The position numbers and the translations under genes were made by a program. A model generated the notes under the pieces. The model saw only the letters and a program-made list of their open reading frames with translations. It did not search any database and was not told the origin of the DNA. This document shows positions 40,201-47,093 of a stretch of DNA of 64,000 nucleotides, in pieces. The stretch is taken from assembly GCA_004297165.1 (NCBI GenBank), contig SCUJ01000006.1, positions 1-64,000 on the forward strand, read 5' to 3'. Source of the stretch: Gammaproteobacteria bacterium (GTDB lineage: Bacteria > Pseudomonadota > Gammaproteobacteria > Eutrophobiales > Eutrophobiaceae). Position 1 is the stretch's first letter; each line of letters begins with the position of its first letter.

Positions 40201-41640
40201 GTCCACCGTTTGGGGCGTGGCGCCGTTGGCGCTCTTCCAGATGACATTGCCGCCTGTTGCGCCGTTGCGCCAGAAGATGTCGCTCCGGCCGTCGCCGTCA
40301 AAGTCGCCGACCCCGACCACCTGCCAGTCCTGATCGGCCACCGTAGATACTCCCTGGGGCGTGGCGCCGTTGGCGCTCTTCCAAATCACATTCCCGCCCG
40401 TCGCGCTGTTGCGCCAGAAAATATCGCTCCGGCCGTCCCCGTTGAAGTCGCCGACCCCGGCGACCTGCCAGTCCAGGTCGGCCACCGTAGATACTCCCTG
40501 GGGCGTGGCGCCGTTGGCGCTCTTCCAAATCACATTGCCGCCCGTCGCGCCGTTGCGCCAGAGCAGATCGGCCCGACCGTCCCCGTCGAAGTCCCCAACC
40601 GCGGCGACCTGCCAATCCAGATCGCCCACCGCGTCCACCCCTTGGGGTGTCGCGTCGTTGGCGTTCTTCCAGATGATATTCCCGCCCGTCGCGCTGTTGC
40701 GCCAGAGCAGATCGCTCCGACCGTCGCCGTTGAAGTCGCCGGGGATGGCGGGTTGCGAGAGGGTATTGGTCTGAACGGGGATCTTCCAATTGAGGTCGCC
40801 GACTGTGGTTACCGCCGCCGATGCCGTGCTGTCGCCACGCTTCCAGAGGACATTCTCCCCCGTCACACTGTTGTGCCACAGGAGATCGGCCTTGTTGTCC
40901 CCGTCGAAGTCCCCGACCCCGGCGATCTTCCAGTTGATGTCGCCGACCGTGGTTACCGCCGCCGGCATCGTGCTGTCGCCGCGCTTCCAGAGGACATTCT
41001 CGCCCGTCACACTGTTGCGCCACAGGAGATCGGCCTCGCCGTCGCCGTCGAAGTCCCCGACCCCGGCGATCTTCCAGTTGAGGTCGCCGACTGTGGTTAC
41101 CGCTGCGGACGCCGTGCTGTCGCCGCGCTTCCAGAGGGCATTCTCGCCCGTCACACTGTTGTGCCACAGGAGATCGGCCTTGTTGTCCCCGTCGAAGTCC
41201 CCGACCCCGGCGATCTTCCAGTTGAGGTCGCCGACCGTCGTTACCGCCGCCGGCATCGTGCTGTCGCCACGCTTCCAGAGGGCATTCTCGCCCGTCACAC
41301 TGTTGTGCCACAGGAGATCGGCCTTGCCGTCCCCGTCGAAGTCCCCGACCCCGGCGATCTTCCAGTTGAGGTCGCCGACCGTGGTCACCGCCGCCGATGC
41401 CGTGCTGTCGCCGCGCTTCCAGAGGGCATTCTCCCCCGTCACCGTATTGTGCCACAGGAGGTCAGCCCGTCGATCCCCGTCAAAGTCCCCGACCCCGGCG
41501 ATCTTCCAGTTGCGGTCGCCGACTGTGGTTACCGCAGCGGACGCCGTGCTGTCGCCGCGCTTCCAAAGGACATTCTCCCCTGACACCGTGTTGCGCCACA
41601 GCAGGTCGGCCTTGCCGTCCCCGTCAAAATCCTTGGACAT
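31279..41640 (-). CDS. Giant RTX multi-propeller surface protein C (about 3453 aa)
   Basis: Largest gene in the window and a probable T1SS-exported adhesin or matrix protein. In order (residues from the ATG): WRN hexads at 4-301 and 302-584; RTX; seven repeats with ADGGWVVTW at 701-1086; RTX; seven integrin-like FG-GAP repeats (DVNGDGxxDxxIG) at 1273-1758; RTX; a cadherin-like domain at about 1939-2022 (TFTPDTDYNG); RTX blocks; a second ADGGW heptad at 2345-2727; RTX; a third heptad at 2902-3288; RTX; and a C-terminal region ending ASDFMVV. ATG 41640 is chosen because GGGGAG sits 5 bases upstream; GTG 41646 is also in frame. No signal peptide. The C-terminus is close to protein D. Confidence 0.9.
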   Translation of the reverse strand: MSKDFDGDGKADLLWRNTVSGENVLWKRGDSTASAAVTTVGDRNWKIAGVGDFDGDRRADLLWHNTVTGENALWKRGDSTASAAVTTVGDLNWKIAGVGDFDGDGKADLLWHNSVTGENALWKRGDSTMPAAVTTVGDLNWKIAGVGDFDGDNKADLLWHNSVTGENALWKRGDSTASAAVTTVGDLNWKIAGVGDFDGDGEADLLWRNSVTGENVLWKRGDSTMPAAVTTVGDINWKIAGVGDFDGDNKADLLWHNSVTGENVLWKRGDSTASAAVTTVGDLNWKIPVQTNTLSQPAIPGDFNGDGRSDLLWRNSATGGNIIWKNANDATPQGVDAVGDLDWQVAAVGDFDGDGRADLLWRNGATGGNVIWKSANGATPQGVSTVADLDWQVAGVGDFNGDGRSDIFWRNSATGGNVIWKSANGATPQGVSTVADQDWQVVGVGDFDGDGRSDIFWRNGATGGNVIWKSANGATPQTVDAVGDLNWQVAGVGDFDGDGRSDIFWRNGATGGNVIWKSANGATPQGVDAVGDLNWRVAGTGDYDGDGRADLLWRNGATGGNILWNGAIGAAAVTLTGVADQDWQGMDGLESGDLLFGGAGNNVLYGTLRNDTLIGGDGNDVLAGGAGDDSLSGGAGDDSLLGSDDDRAVFASNSAGYSFSSNGNSLIVTDIEPDDGNDGVDTLLGLHTLDFADGTLTHQLGGEIRVNTTTANDQNNSAITALADGGWVVTWSSYYQDGSSSGIYMQRYAEDGAIVGDELRVNTTTANTQINSNITPLADGGWVIAWESYSQDNSSTWGIYAQRYAADGTVVGNEFRVNTIMQYDQSEPDVAALTDGGWVVTWKSYNSGSYTDDIYAQCYTANGAPVGSETRVNATTAGDQYYASVTALADGGWVVTWQSYNSGSFSDEIYAQRFVANGAVVGGEVRVNITTANTQIHPAVKALTDGGWVVTWQSYDQDGSSYGIYLQRFAANGSMVGGETKVNTTTSYNQTVPNITSLADGGWIVTWQSYNQDGSGDGIYLQRFAADGSTVGGEIRVNIYTSNDQSYPDIAALADGGYVVTWTSTSQDGSGAGVYAQRYDAEGNPVNLTFSGDAGDNTLTWTGADPITLDGGAGNDVLTGGAGNNMLLGGPGSDTLHGGLGDDTLLYDDADVLIDGGGGADKLLVTGGGQSLDLTSVHALSGIERIDLTGSGDNTLILDLEALAALSDTDVLRVDGDAGDAVVVVASTDTGFWVRGVNITDGANTYAAYSHGMVRIEVDLDIDRTGIAEPASLNLSSLDGTNGFEINGAAAYSGLGYFVSAAGDVNGDGFGDVVIGTSYSGGSTGVSFVIFGTDGEFGDGEGNLNLTTLDGSNGFSIKGFSALEQAGRSAATAGDVNGDGLADLIIGAENAGYVIFGHAGAFGSEFDLDALNGSNGFSIGSEAPGSNLGWPVGTAGDVNGDGYADLIVSDYIASPNGNTYAGTAYVVLGKDGAFGDGLGNLDLLTLDGGNGFRIFGEAAFDNAGTGAASAGDVNGDGYDDLLIGARGVGNLGEGAAYVVFGRGGGFGDGEGALDLSTLDGGNGFRLDGAPGDSAGGVIFGSGDLNGDGYADVIVSAMLSDANGIDSGSTYVVFGKAAAFDASLDLATLAGSDGFRVSGAAPGHRSGQTVSLSGDFNGDGYDDLVIGAIGADPNGNSEASTTYVVFGKGGGFVADFNLATLDGGNGFQINGEAPGDSAFIANFAGDMNGDGFDDLVIGAYQADPNGATSSGSSYIIFGRDTDGRVDFLGTSGADVLTGNAGDNILSGGLGGDTLNGGAGNDVLRGGAGDDIFIFDAADRQLDGGSGADELWIEGSGKTLDLTGPQVLRDIERIELTGAGDNTLKLDPLALRNLSDSGNALIVDGNEGDLVSALGVWTFAGVTTFDEIDYNRLVNGAANLYVRIDVNISPTGAATANLADGPENSPYALLASDLLQGYSDADEDAISISGLIADHGALAEAGAGAWTFTPDTDYNGLVTLNYFVVDGQGGSTAAAQAFYMANVIDGTAGDNTFFSTPAHDLISGNGGDDTVVFTGNTSGYEFRRSGGSLVVTDIDPADGDDGVDTLTDISTLTFAAGEQIDAVGVTELQGDANANTLTWTGAQAITLEGNDGDDTLTSGAGNDELVGGLGDDTLTGGAGDDSLDGGVGADTAIYTGASAGYSFSRSGDSLVVTDIAPADGNDGVDTLTDISTLTFAAGEQIDAVGVAELQGDANANTLTWTGAQAITLEGKDGDDTLTGGSGNDELAGGLGDDTLTGGAGDDSLDGGGGNDTAIYAGNSTGYAYSQSAGRLVITDVNTVDGNDGVDTVSDIPNIVFADGTIQYSVIREAVINATTANDQSAPAITALADGGWVTIWQSYSQDGSGSGIYLQRYAADGAISGGETLVNTTTANDQSAPAITALADGGWVTIWQSYFQDGSGSGIYLQRYAADGAISGGETLVNTTTANSQYSPAVTTLSDGGWVVTWQSYGQDGSDFSIQIQRYKADGSTFSGEQQVNTTTTNEQSTPAVTALSDGGWVVTWQSYQQDGSGYGIYLQRYATNGAKLGGETHVNITTPGNQSFPAVTALSDGGWVVVWQSSQDGSGFGVYMRRYAVDGASVGGETQVNTTMQFDQSNPSVTALTDGGWVVTWESYNSVDYSDDIYIQRYAANGTKVGSEVQVNATMQYDQSTSAVTALSDGGWVVVWQSIGQDGSSNGIYSQRYDATGNVVGITSLQGNEDDNTLAWTGSEPVIFDGGAGNDTLTGGPGNDSLSGSDGNDTLTGGAGNDNLSGSDGHDTLTGGTGDDQLAGGADNDILTGGAGDDDMTAGLGDDTLSGGAGDDSLDGGGGNDTAIYAGNTTGYGFNSAGDNLVVTDTNPGDGDDGSDTLTGIHTLTLAAGVQLTSGGETRVNTTITSDQSSPAVTALPGGGWVVTWQSYGQDGSGNGIYTQRYAANAAPVGGETLVNTTTENNQSTPVIRALAGGGWVVTWRSYGQESDGYSYGIYAQRYAADGATVGSEVHVNTTSVNDQTEPAVTALPNGGWVVSWQSYNQDGSAEGIYLQRFAADGATAGGETQVNTTTASSQYYPSIAALPDSGWVVAWESWGQDGSGYGIYVQRFAAVGSKVGGEARVNATTQYDQTTPCVTTLADGGWVVTWQSYYQDGGGAGIYAQRYAADGSTVGGETLVNTTTANDQSYPAVAALADGGYAVAWQSYGQDGSNNGIYAQRYAADGSKVGGEVLVNATTVDTQFIPAIAATADGGYVVTWTSAGQDGSYNGIYSQYFDSYDNRVDATLRGDANDNALHWNSADPAILDGGAGNDTLAGGTGADSLRGGPGNDALTGGAGNDGFIFNTALNVGTNVDAIQDFGGAGATVMDVIQLDNAIFTGLTAGVLAAGSFVSGVGPVAADGNDHILYDTGTGALYYDADGNGAGAAIQFAVLTDSPEGLAASDFMVV
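31777..32937 (-). repeat. ADGGW repeat array, heptad III of protein C
   Basis: Seven repeats of about 55 residues with the same key residues as heptads I and II (GGE..VN, GGWVVTW, QDGS, GIY.QR). Confidence 0.85.
33460..34608 (-). repeat. ADGGW repeat array, heptad II of protein C, with near-identical blades 1 and 2
   Basis: Seven repeats. The first two 162-bp units (34608-34447 and 34446-34285) are almost identical in DNA over most of their length, indicating a recent tandem duplication. Confidence 0.85.
36367..37824 (-). repeat. Integrin-like FG-GAP repeat array (7 copies) in protein C
   Basis: Seven repeats of about 70 residues, each with a LDGxNGF opening, GD(V/L/F/M)NGDGxxD calcium loop and a YVVFG closing strand, as in integrin-alpha-type seven-bladed propellers. 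Confidence 0.85.
38383..39540 (-). repeat. ADGGW repeat array, heptad I of protein C
   Basis: Seven repeats of about 55 residues with key residues GGE.RVN, DQ, ALADGGWVVTW, QDGS, GIY.QR(Y/F)A..G. Confidence 0.85.
39889..41631 (-). repeat. 12 x ~144-bp WRN repeat array (2 hexads) in protein C
   Basis: Hexads at 41631-40738 and 40737-39889. The first hexad has a distinct flavour (LWKRGDST, NWKIAGVG) with almost identical copies, so it was amplified separately from the second. Confidence 0.85.
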
Positions 41641-41866
41641 CGTCACTCCCCCCAGGAATGTAACCGAATTGTTTCCAAGCCTAGCGGATTCCCGCTAAAA
41701 GACAATAGTCGTATATTTAATGTGTGAACGGGATGACCAGGTCCGGAGTAACCCCGGATGCAGTTGACTTGAGTAGACCGGGGCGCCCTAGATGAATTGC
41801 GATGATAACTGCTGGGCCTTAGTTAACGGGGGAGGGGGACAGCTGGTGTGGAGGGATATTGTCCGG

Positions 41867-44800
41867 CTATACCACCATGAAGTCCGAGGCGGCGAGGGCG
41901 TCCGGGCTGGTTGCCAGCACCGCGAACTGCACCGCTGATCCAGCGCCATTCCCGTCCGCGTCGTAATACAATGCGCCGGTGCCGGTGTCGTAGAGAATAT
42001 GATCGTCGCCATCCGCCGCCACCGGCCCTACACCCGACACGAAGCTGCCCGCCGCCAGCGCCCCCCCGGCCGTTATACTGGTGAAGATGGTGTTGTACAG
42101 TTTAATCACGTCCATCACCGTTGCCCCCGCTCCGCCAAAGTCCTGAATGGTCTTGACGTTGCTCGCTGCATTCAACGCAGTATCGAATTCGAAAATGTCA
42201 TTCCCGTCGCCGCCAATCAGCGTGTCGTTGCCGGCGCCGCCTCGCAAAATATCCACCCCCGTGCCGCCTGCAAGAACATCATCGCCTGCAAGATCAGTCA
42301 CCATGTCGTCGCCGGCGCCGCCATCCAGCGTATCGTTGCCCGCCCCGCCACTTAACCCGTCATTGCCGGCCCCCCCATCCAGAGTGTCATTGCCAGCACC
42401 GCCAAATAATGAGTCCATACCCGCGTCACCGAAAATGAAGTTGTCTCCTGCGTTGCCGTCGATGTAGTTATTCAGATCATTCCCCGTCCCGTTGATGCCG
42501 CCACTCCCCGTCAGGATCAGATCCTCCAGATTCACACCCAATACCCACGTCACGCTGCTACGCACTGTATCGGTTCCCTCATTCACGTTCTCCGTCACCA
42601 CATCACCGGCATTGTCCACGTAATAGATGTCATCTCCGGCGCCGCCTGTCAGTGTGTCGTTACCAGCACCGCCATCAAGGGTATCTTTATCAGCGCCGCC
42701 GATAAGTGTGTCGTTGCCCGCATCGCCGGCCAGGTTGTTGGCCTCATCGTTACCAGTAAGGGTGTCGTTGAACTTGCTGCCGCTCAAATTCTCGATGCCC
42801 ATCAGGGTGTCGATACCGCCTCCGCCGGTGTCCTGGGATGTTGAGATATTCAGATCCACCGTCACGCCTGCGGCGGCCTCGAAATAAAATGCCTCGTCCA
42901 TCCCGGCTCCGCCGTTCAGCGTATCGTTGCCCGTATCCGCGTACAGCGCGTCATCGCCATCCTCGCCGAAGAGGACGTCGTTGCCTGCGTCGCCGTTCAG
43001 ATAATCGCCGCCTGCGCCACCATGCAGGATGTCATTACCCTCGTTTCCGTACAGCCCGTCAAAGTCATTTCCACCATTGAGTGTGTCATTACCCAGTGAG
43101 CCATATAGGTAATCTCCGCCCGCGCCGCCATCCAAAGTGTCATTGCCTGTCCCGCCCGCCAGCGTGTCCGCACCCGCGCCTCCCGTTATGAGGTCATCTT
43201 TCATGGTTCCGAAAAGGGCATTATTGCCCGCGCCGCCGATCCGCAGATCGCCGCTCTCCAGGCCGTCTATGCCCTGCCAGTCCTGATCTGCGACTCCGGT
43301 TACCGCCTGGATGGTAGCGCCATTGGCGCCCTTCCAGATGACATTGTCCCCTGTTGCGTTGTTGCGCCAGTGGATGTCGCTCCGGCCGTCTCCGTCGTAA
43401 TCGCCCGTGCCTACTATCTGCCAGTCGAGGTTGCCCACGGTTTCCACCGCCTGCGTCGTGGCGCTGCTGCCGTTCTTCCAGATTGCATTTTCGCCCGTCG
43501 CACGGTTGCGCCACAGGATGTCGCTCTTGCCGTCGCCGTCAAAGTCGCCAACGCCCGCCACCAGCCAGTTGAGGTCGCCTACGGTTACCATCGTCTGCGT
43601 GGAGGAACTGTTGCCGTTCTTCCAGATGACATTCTCGCCCGTCGAGCTTTGCCGCCAGAATATGTCGGCCTTGGCGTTGCCATCAAAGTCGCCAACGCCT
43701 GCCGCCTGCCAGTTGAGGTCGCTTGCTGTTACGACTGTCTGTACGGTGTCCCGATTGCCTCCTTTCCAGATGATATTCTCGCCTGTCAACTGTTGCCGCC
43801 AGAGGATGTCACTCTTGCCATCGCCGTTAAAATCACCAACGCCCGCCACCCGCCAGTTAAAGTCGTATGCCGTTGCCACCGCCTGTATGGTGGCCCCGTT
43901 GCCGCTCTTCCAAACGACATTCTCACCCATCGTGTTGTTGCACCACAGGATGTCGCTCTTACCGTCGCCGTCGAAGTCGCCAACGCCCGCCACCTGCCAG
44001 TTGAAGTCGTTCACTGTGGATACGACCTGCGTCGTGGCGCCGATGCCGCTCTTCCAGATGATATTTCCGCCAGTCGCGCTGTTGCGCCAGAGGATGTCGC
44101 CCTTGCCGTCCCCGTCAAAGTCGCCAGCCGTGATCCGAGGTGGCCTGATGTTGGTTTGAACCGGGATCTGCCAGTTGAGGTCGCCCACGGTTTCCACCGC
44201 CTGCGTCGTAGCGCTGTTGCCGCTTCTCCAAATGATATTCCCGCCAGTCGCGCTGTTGCGCCAGAGGATGTCGCTCCGGTTGTCCCCGTCGTAATCGCCC
44301 GTGCCTGCAATCTGCCAATCGAGGTCGCCCACAGTTTCCACTGTCTGTGTGGTAGCGCCGTTGCCACTCTTCCAGATGACATTACCGCCCGTTGTGCTGT
44401 TGCGCCAGAGGATGTCGGCCTTGCCGTCTCCGTCGAAGTCGCCCGTGCCCGCCACCTGCCAGTTGAGGTCGTCTACGGTTTCCACTGACTGCATTGTGGC
44501 GCCGTTGCCGCCATTCCAGATGACATTCTCCCCTGTCACCCGGTTACGCCACAAAATGTCGGATTTACTGTCGCCGTCAAAGTCGCCTGTGCCCGCCACC
44601 TGCCAGTTGAGATCGTCGACGGTCACGATCGCCTGCGTCGTCGCGCTGTTGGCGCTCTTCCAGATGAGATTCTCGCCTGTCGACCTTTGCCGCCAGACCA
44701 GGTCGGCCTTGCCGTCGCCGTCGAAGTCGCCCGTGCCCGCCACCTGCCAGTTAAGGTCGCCTGCCGTTGCCACCGCTTGTATAGCGGTCCCGTCGCCGTG

Positions 44801-45040
44801 CTTCCAGATGACATTCACGCCCGTCAGCCGGTTGCGCCACAGGATGTCGCTCCTTCTGTCGCCGTCGTAATCGCCTGTGCCCACTACCGTCCAGTTGAGG
44901 TCGCCAGCCGTGGCCACGAACTGTGTCGTGGCGCCGGTGCCGCTTCTCCAGATGACATTTCCGCCCGTCGCGCTGTTGCGCCAGAGGATGTCGCTCTTGT
45001 CATCGCCGTCGAAGTCGATCGCCTTGGAATTGTTTGCCAT
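41867..45040 (-). CDS. RTX/WRN repeat secreted protein D (1057 aa)
   Basis: A predicted T1SS substrate that starts almost directly with repeats: 12 WRN repeats in two hexads (9-306 and 307-589) with a QTNIRPP linker. A long run of RTX nonapeptides ([11 protein letters not shown] type) fills about 595-960, interrupted by a peptidase-M10-C-like stretch (AAGVTVDLN...). The C-terminal 95 residues are close to those of protein C and end ASDFMVV. No signal peptide and no clear ribosome-binding site. It is the RTX gene nearest the transporter operon and divergent from it across 345 bp. Role unknown; calcium-dependent surface association is likely from the RTX content. Confidence 0.88.
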   Translation of the reverse strand: MANNSKAIDFDGDDKSDILWRNSATGGNVIWRSGTGATTQFVATAGDLNWTVVGTGDYDGDRRSDILWRNRLTGVNVIWKHGDGTAIQAVATAGDLNWQVAGTGDFDGDGKADLVWRQRSTGENLIWKSANSATTQAIVTVDDLNWQVAGTGDFDGDSKSDILWRNRVTGENVIWNGGNGATMQSVETVDDLNWQVAGTGDFDGDGKADILWRNSTTGGNVIWKSGNGATTQTVETVGDLDWQIAGTGDYDGDNRSDILWRNSATGGNIIWRSGNSATTQAVETVGDLNWQIPVQTNIRPPRITAGDFDGDGKGDILWRNSATGGNIIWKSGIGATTQVVSTVNDFNWQVAGVGDFDGDGKSDILWCNNTMGENVVWKSGNGATIQAVATAYDFNWRVAGVGDFNGDGKSDILWRQQLTGENIIWKGGNRDTVQTVVTASDLNWQAAGVGDFDGNAKADIFWRQSSTGENVIWKNGNSSSTQTMVTVGDLNWLVAGVGDFDGDGKSDILWRNRATGENAIWKNGSSATTQAVETVGNLDWQIVGTGDYDGDGRSDIHWRNNATGDNVIWKGANGATIQAVTGVADQDWQGIDGLESGDLRIGGAGNNALFGTMKDDLITGGAGADTLAGGTGNDTLDGGAGGDYLYGSLGNDTLNGGNDFDGLYGNEGNDILHGGAGGDYLNGDAGNDVLFGEDGDDALYADTGNDTLNGGAGMDEAFYFEAAAGVTVDLNISTSQDTGGGGIDTLMGIENLSGSKFNDTLTGNDEANNLAGDAGNDTLIGGADKDTLDGGAGNDTLTGGAGDDIYYVDNAGDVVTENVNEGTDTVRSSVTWVLGVNLEDLILTGSGGINGTGNDLNNYIDGNAGDNFIFGDAGMDSLFGGAGNDTLDGGAGNDGLSGGAGNDTLDGGAGDDMVTDLAGDDVLAGGTGVDILRGGAGNDTLIGGDGNDIFEFDTALNAASNVKTIQDFGGAGATVMDVIKLYNTIFTSITAGGALAAGSFVSGVGPVAADGDDHILYDTGTGALYYDADGNGAGSAVQFAVLATSPDALAASDFMVV
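43274..45016 (-). repeat. 12 x ~144-bp WRN repeat array (2 hexads) in protein D
   Basis: Hexads at 45016-44123 and 44122-43274; several repeats in the second hexad are more diverged (WRQ, WCN instead of WRN). Confidence 0.85.
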
Positions 45041-45385
45041 GTGTCTAGACTCGGGGTTTGATCTTGCGGGAGTTCAGAAGCGGCAGGAGCAAGCGTTACT
45101 TCCAGGATATCGAACTTGAATAGTCTCTGCTGTATGGAAATTTTTCGACACAGTCCTTTCCTCCCGATCCAGTAATGAATTATTTCCAGGATAAATGTAG
45201 CAAATTATTTGTAATTAAACAGGCTTAGCATATAAATTAGCAATCGGCGCCAGTGCTCCCCTGGCCACCCGGATTCTTCATTATTCTTTGTATAGGATAA
45301 TTCACTATGGTCACCGGAGGATCACATTGAAACCGGCCTTCATGTATTCCTTGTTTAAGGCGCGCTCACGCACCTCGGGATTGCC
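45041..45385. other. Divergent intergenic region (345 bp) between protein D and the T1SS operon
   Basis: A+T-rich in the middle. It carries a plausible plus-strand promoter (45209-45236) and a 20-codon leader frame just before the ABC gene, both listed separately. I found no convincing minus-strand promoter for protein D. Confidence 0.5.
45209..45236 (+). promoter_or_regulatory. Candidate sigma-70 promoter for the T1SS operon
   Basis: TTGTAA, 16-base spacer, TATAAA. Predicted transcription start near 45243, giving a leader of about 85 bases to the short open frame at 45327. Based on box match only. Confidence 0.35.
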
Positions 45386-45389
45386 ATGA
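45327..45389 (+). CDS. Possible 20-codon leader ORF coupled to the T1SS ABC gene
   Basis: TTG-initiated frame preceded by GGAGG with 6-base spacing. Its TGA overlaps the ATG of the ABC exporter (ATGA). The exporter start itself has only a weak ribosome-binding site, so translation may enter through this frame. It contains MKPAF..LFKARS; no known domain. Confidence 0.4.
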   Translation: MKPAFMYSLFKARSRTSGLP

Positions 45390-47089
45390 CCGGAATGCGC
45401 GAATATCTGCGCCGTTGCCGCATCTATTTCCTGTATGCGGGGCTGTTCAGCCTGTTCATCAACCTCGCACTGCTGACGCTGCCACTGTACATGCTGTCGG
45501 TTTTCGACAAGGTGTTGACCAGTCGTTCCGGGCCGACCCTGTTGATGCTGACGCTGGTGGCCGTATTTGTACTTCTGATCATGATGTTGCTGGACATGCT
45601 GCGGGCGCGTGTCCTGCTGGGCGCGGGCGTCGCCCTGGACAGTCTGCTGGGTCCGCCGGTGCTGGCCGGACTGCTGGGCAGGGCCGTACAGCCGGGACAG
45701 AACCAGTACCTGGCCGGACTGCGCGATGTGGCTGTTCTGCGCTCGTTCTTGACTGGCAGCAATATCATTGCCCTGTTCGATTCACCCTGGGTCCCAATCT
45801 ACCTCGTCCTCATCTTCCTGTTCCACTTCTGGCTGGGCGTGGTTGCCCTGGTCGGCGCCGCTCTCCTGTTCATTTTGGGCTGGCTGAATGAAAAGACCAC
45901 GCGCGGTGCGCTCGATGAAATGAACCGCGCCTCGCGGCGCGCCGGACATTACATAGACGCCAGCCTGCGCAATGCCGAGATCATCCATGCCCTGGGCATG
46001 CTGGGAGACCTGACCCGGCGCTGGCAGGGCATGAACGACGAGGTGATCGCGGCCCAGGCTGATGCCAGCAGGCGCGGCAGTATGGTCAGCTCTGCGTCCC
46101 GTTTCGTGCGCATCAGCATTCAGATTGCGGCCCTGTGCGTCGGCGCGCTGCTGGTCATCAATCAGCACCTCACCGCCGGTGTCATGATGGCGGGCACGCT
46201 GATCCTGGCGCGGGCGCTGGCCCCGGTGGAGACAGCCATCGTCACCTGGAAGGGTCTGGTGGATGCGCGGGCTTCGTACCGCAACCTGCATGACCTGCTG
46301 GAGAAACTGCCGGACAGCAGCGAGGCGCTGCCCCTCCCGGCGCCGGCTGGCGCGCTGAAAGTGGAACGTGTCGTGTTCGGCCTTTCCGGCGCCGACCGCG
46401 CCATCTTGAAAGGGATCAGCTTTAACCTCGATCCAGGCGAGTCGTTGGGCCTTATCGGTCCCAGCGCCGCCGGCAAATCCACGCTCGCCAGGATCATCAC
46501 CGGAATCTGGCGGCCGGTGACGGGCGCCGTGCGGTTGGACGGCGCCGACATTGCCAACTGGCCGCGCGCGCAACTGGGTCCGCATATCGGTTACGTGCCG
46601 CAGGACGTGGAATTGTTTGCCGGCACGGTGGCGCAAAACATCGCCCGCCTGGCCGAACCGGAGGCGGATGCCGTGCTGGCCGCCGCGGCCCACGCCCAGG
46701 TGCATGAAATGATCCTGCGCCTGCCGAAAGGTTACGACGCCGAGATCGGCGTCGGCGGCACTGTGCTCTCGGCCGGACAGCGCCAGCGCATCGCGCTGGC
46801 GCGAGCCCTGTACGGCGGTCCGCGGCTGGTGGTGCTGGATGAACCCAACGCCAATCTCGATACCGAGGGGGAAGAGGCCCTGGTACGGGCCTTGCAATGG
46901 TTGCGCGAACAGCAGATCACCACCATCGTCATCAGCCACCGGCCCTCGCTCCTGGCGGGCGTGGACAAGCTGCTGATATTGCGCGAGGGCCAGATCGACG
47001 CCTTCGGACCACGCGCCGAGATCATGGCACGGGTCACGCCGCGCGTGGCGACTGCGCTGGAACCGCCGCATCTCATCAAGGGCGGTTGA
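45386..47089 (+). CDS. Type I secretion ABC permease/ATPase (PrtD type)
   Basis: A 567-aa inner-membrane exporter. The N-terminal half holds transmembrane helices (INLALLTLPLYMLSVFDKVLTSR is the PrtD/RsaD-type opening), with no C39 peptidase domain. The ATPase half has Walker A GPSAAGKST at about 358, signature LSAGQRQR at about 461, Walker B LVVLDEP at about 481 and the H-loop VISHRPS. This class exports RTX proteins with uncleaved C-terminal signals, matching the four RTX genes next door. HlyD starts 4 bases after its stop. Confidence 0.92.
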   Translation: MTGMREYLRRCRIYFLYAGLFSLFINLALLTLPLYMLSVFDKVLTSRSGPTLLMLTLVAVFVLLIMMLLDMLRARVLLGAGVALDSLLGPPVLAGLLGRAVQPGQNQYLAGLRDVAVLRSFLTGSNIIALFDSPWVPIYLVLIFLFHFWLGVVALVGAALLFILGWLNEKTTRGALDEMNRASRRAGHYIDASLRNAEIIHALGMLGDLTRRWQGMNDEVIAAQADASRRGSMVSSASRFVRISIQIAALCVGALLVINQHLTAGVMMAGTLILARALAPVETAIVTWKGLVDARASYRNLHDLLEKLPDSSEALPLPAPAGALKVERVVFGLSGADRAILKGISFNLDPGESLGLIGPSAAGKSTLARIITGIWRPVTGAVRLDGADIANWPRAQLGPHIGYVPQDVELFAGTVAQNIARLAEPEADAVLAAAAHAQVHEMILRLPKGYDAEIGVGGTVLSAGQRQRIALARALYGGPRLVVLDEPNANLDTEGEEALVRALQWLREQQITTIVISHRPSLLAGVDKLLILREGQIDAFGPRAEIMARVTPRVATALEPPHLIKGG

Positions 47090-47093
47090 GGCC

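Noticed and set aside
39544-41583. Long plus-strand open frame (about 679 codons) opposite the WRN hexads of protein C
   Set aside because: The repeat period is a multiple of three, so an open antisense frame is copied along the whole array. It translates to low-complexity repeats mirroring the WRN units, and the minus-strand frame has clear domains.
24157-45016. Possible CRISPR or satellite arrays from the strong periodicity
   Set aside because: The unit is 144-165 bp, fully coding, with protein-level constraint and no short repeat-spacer pattern.
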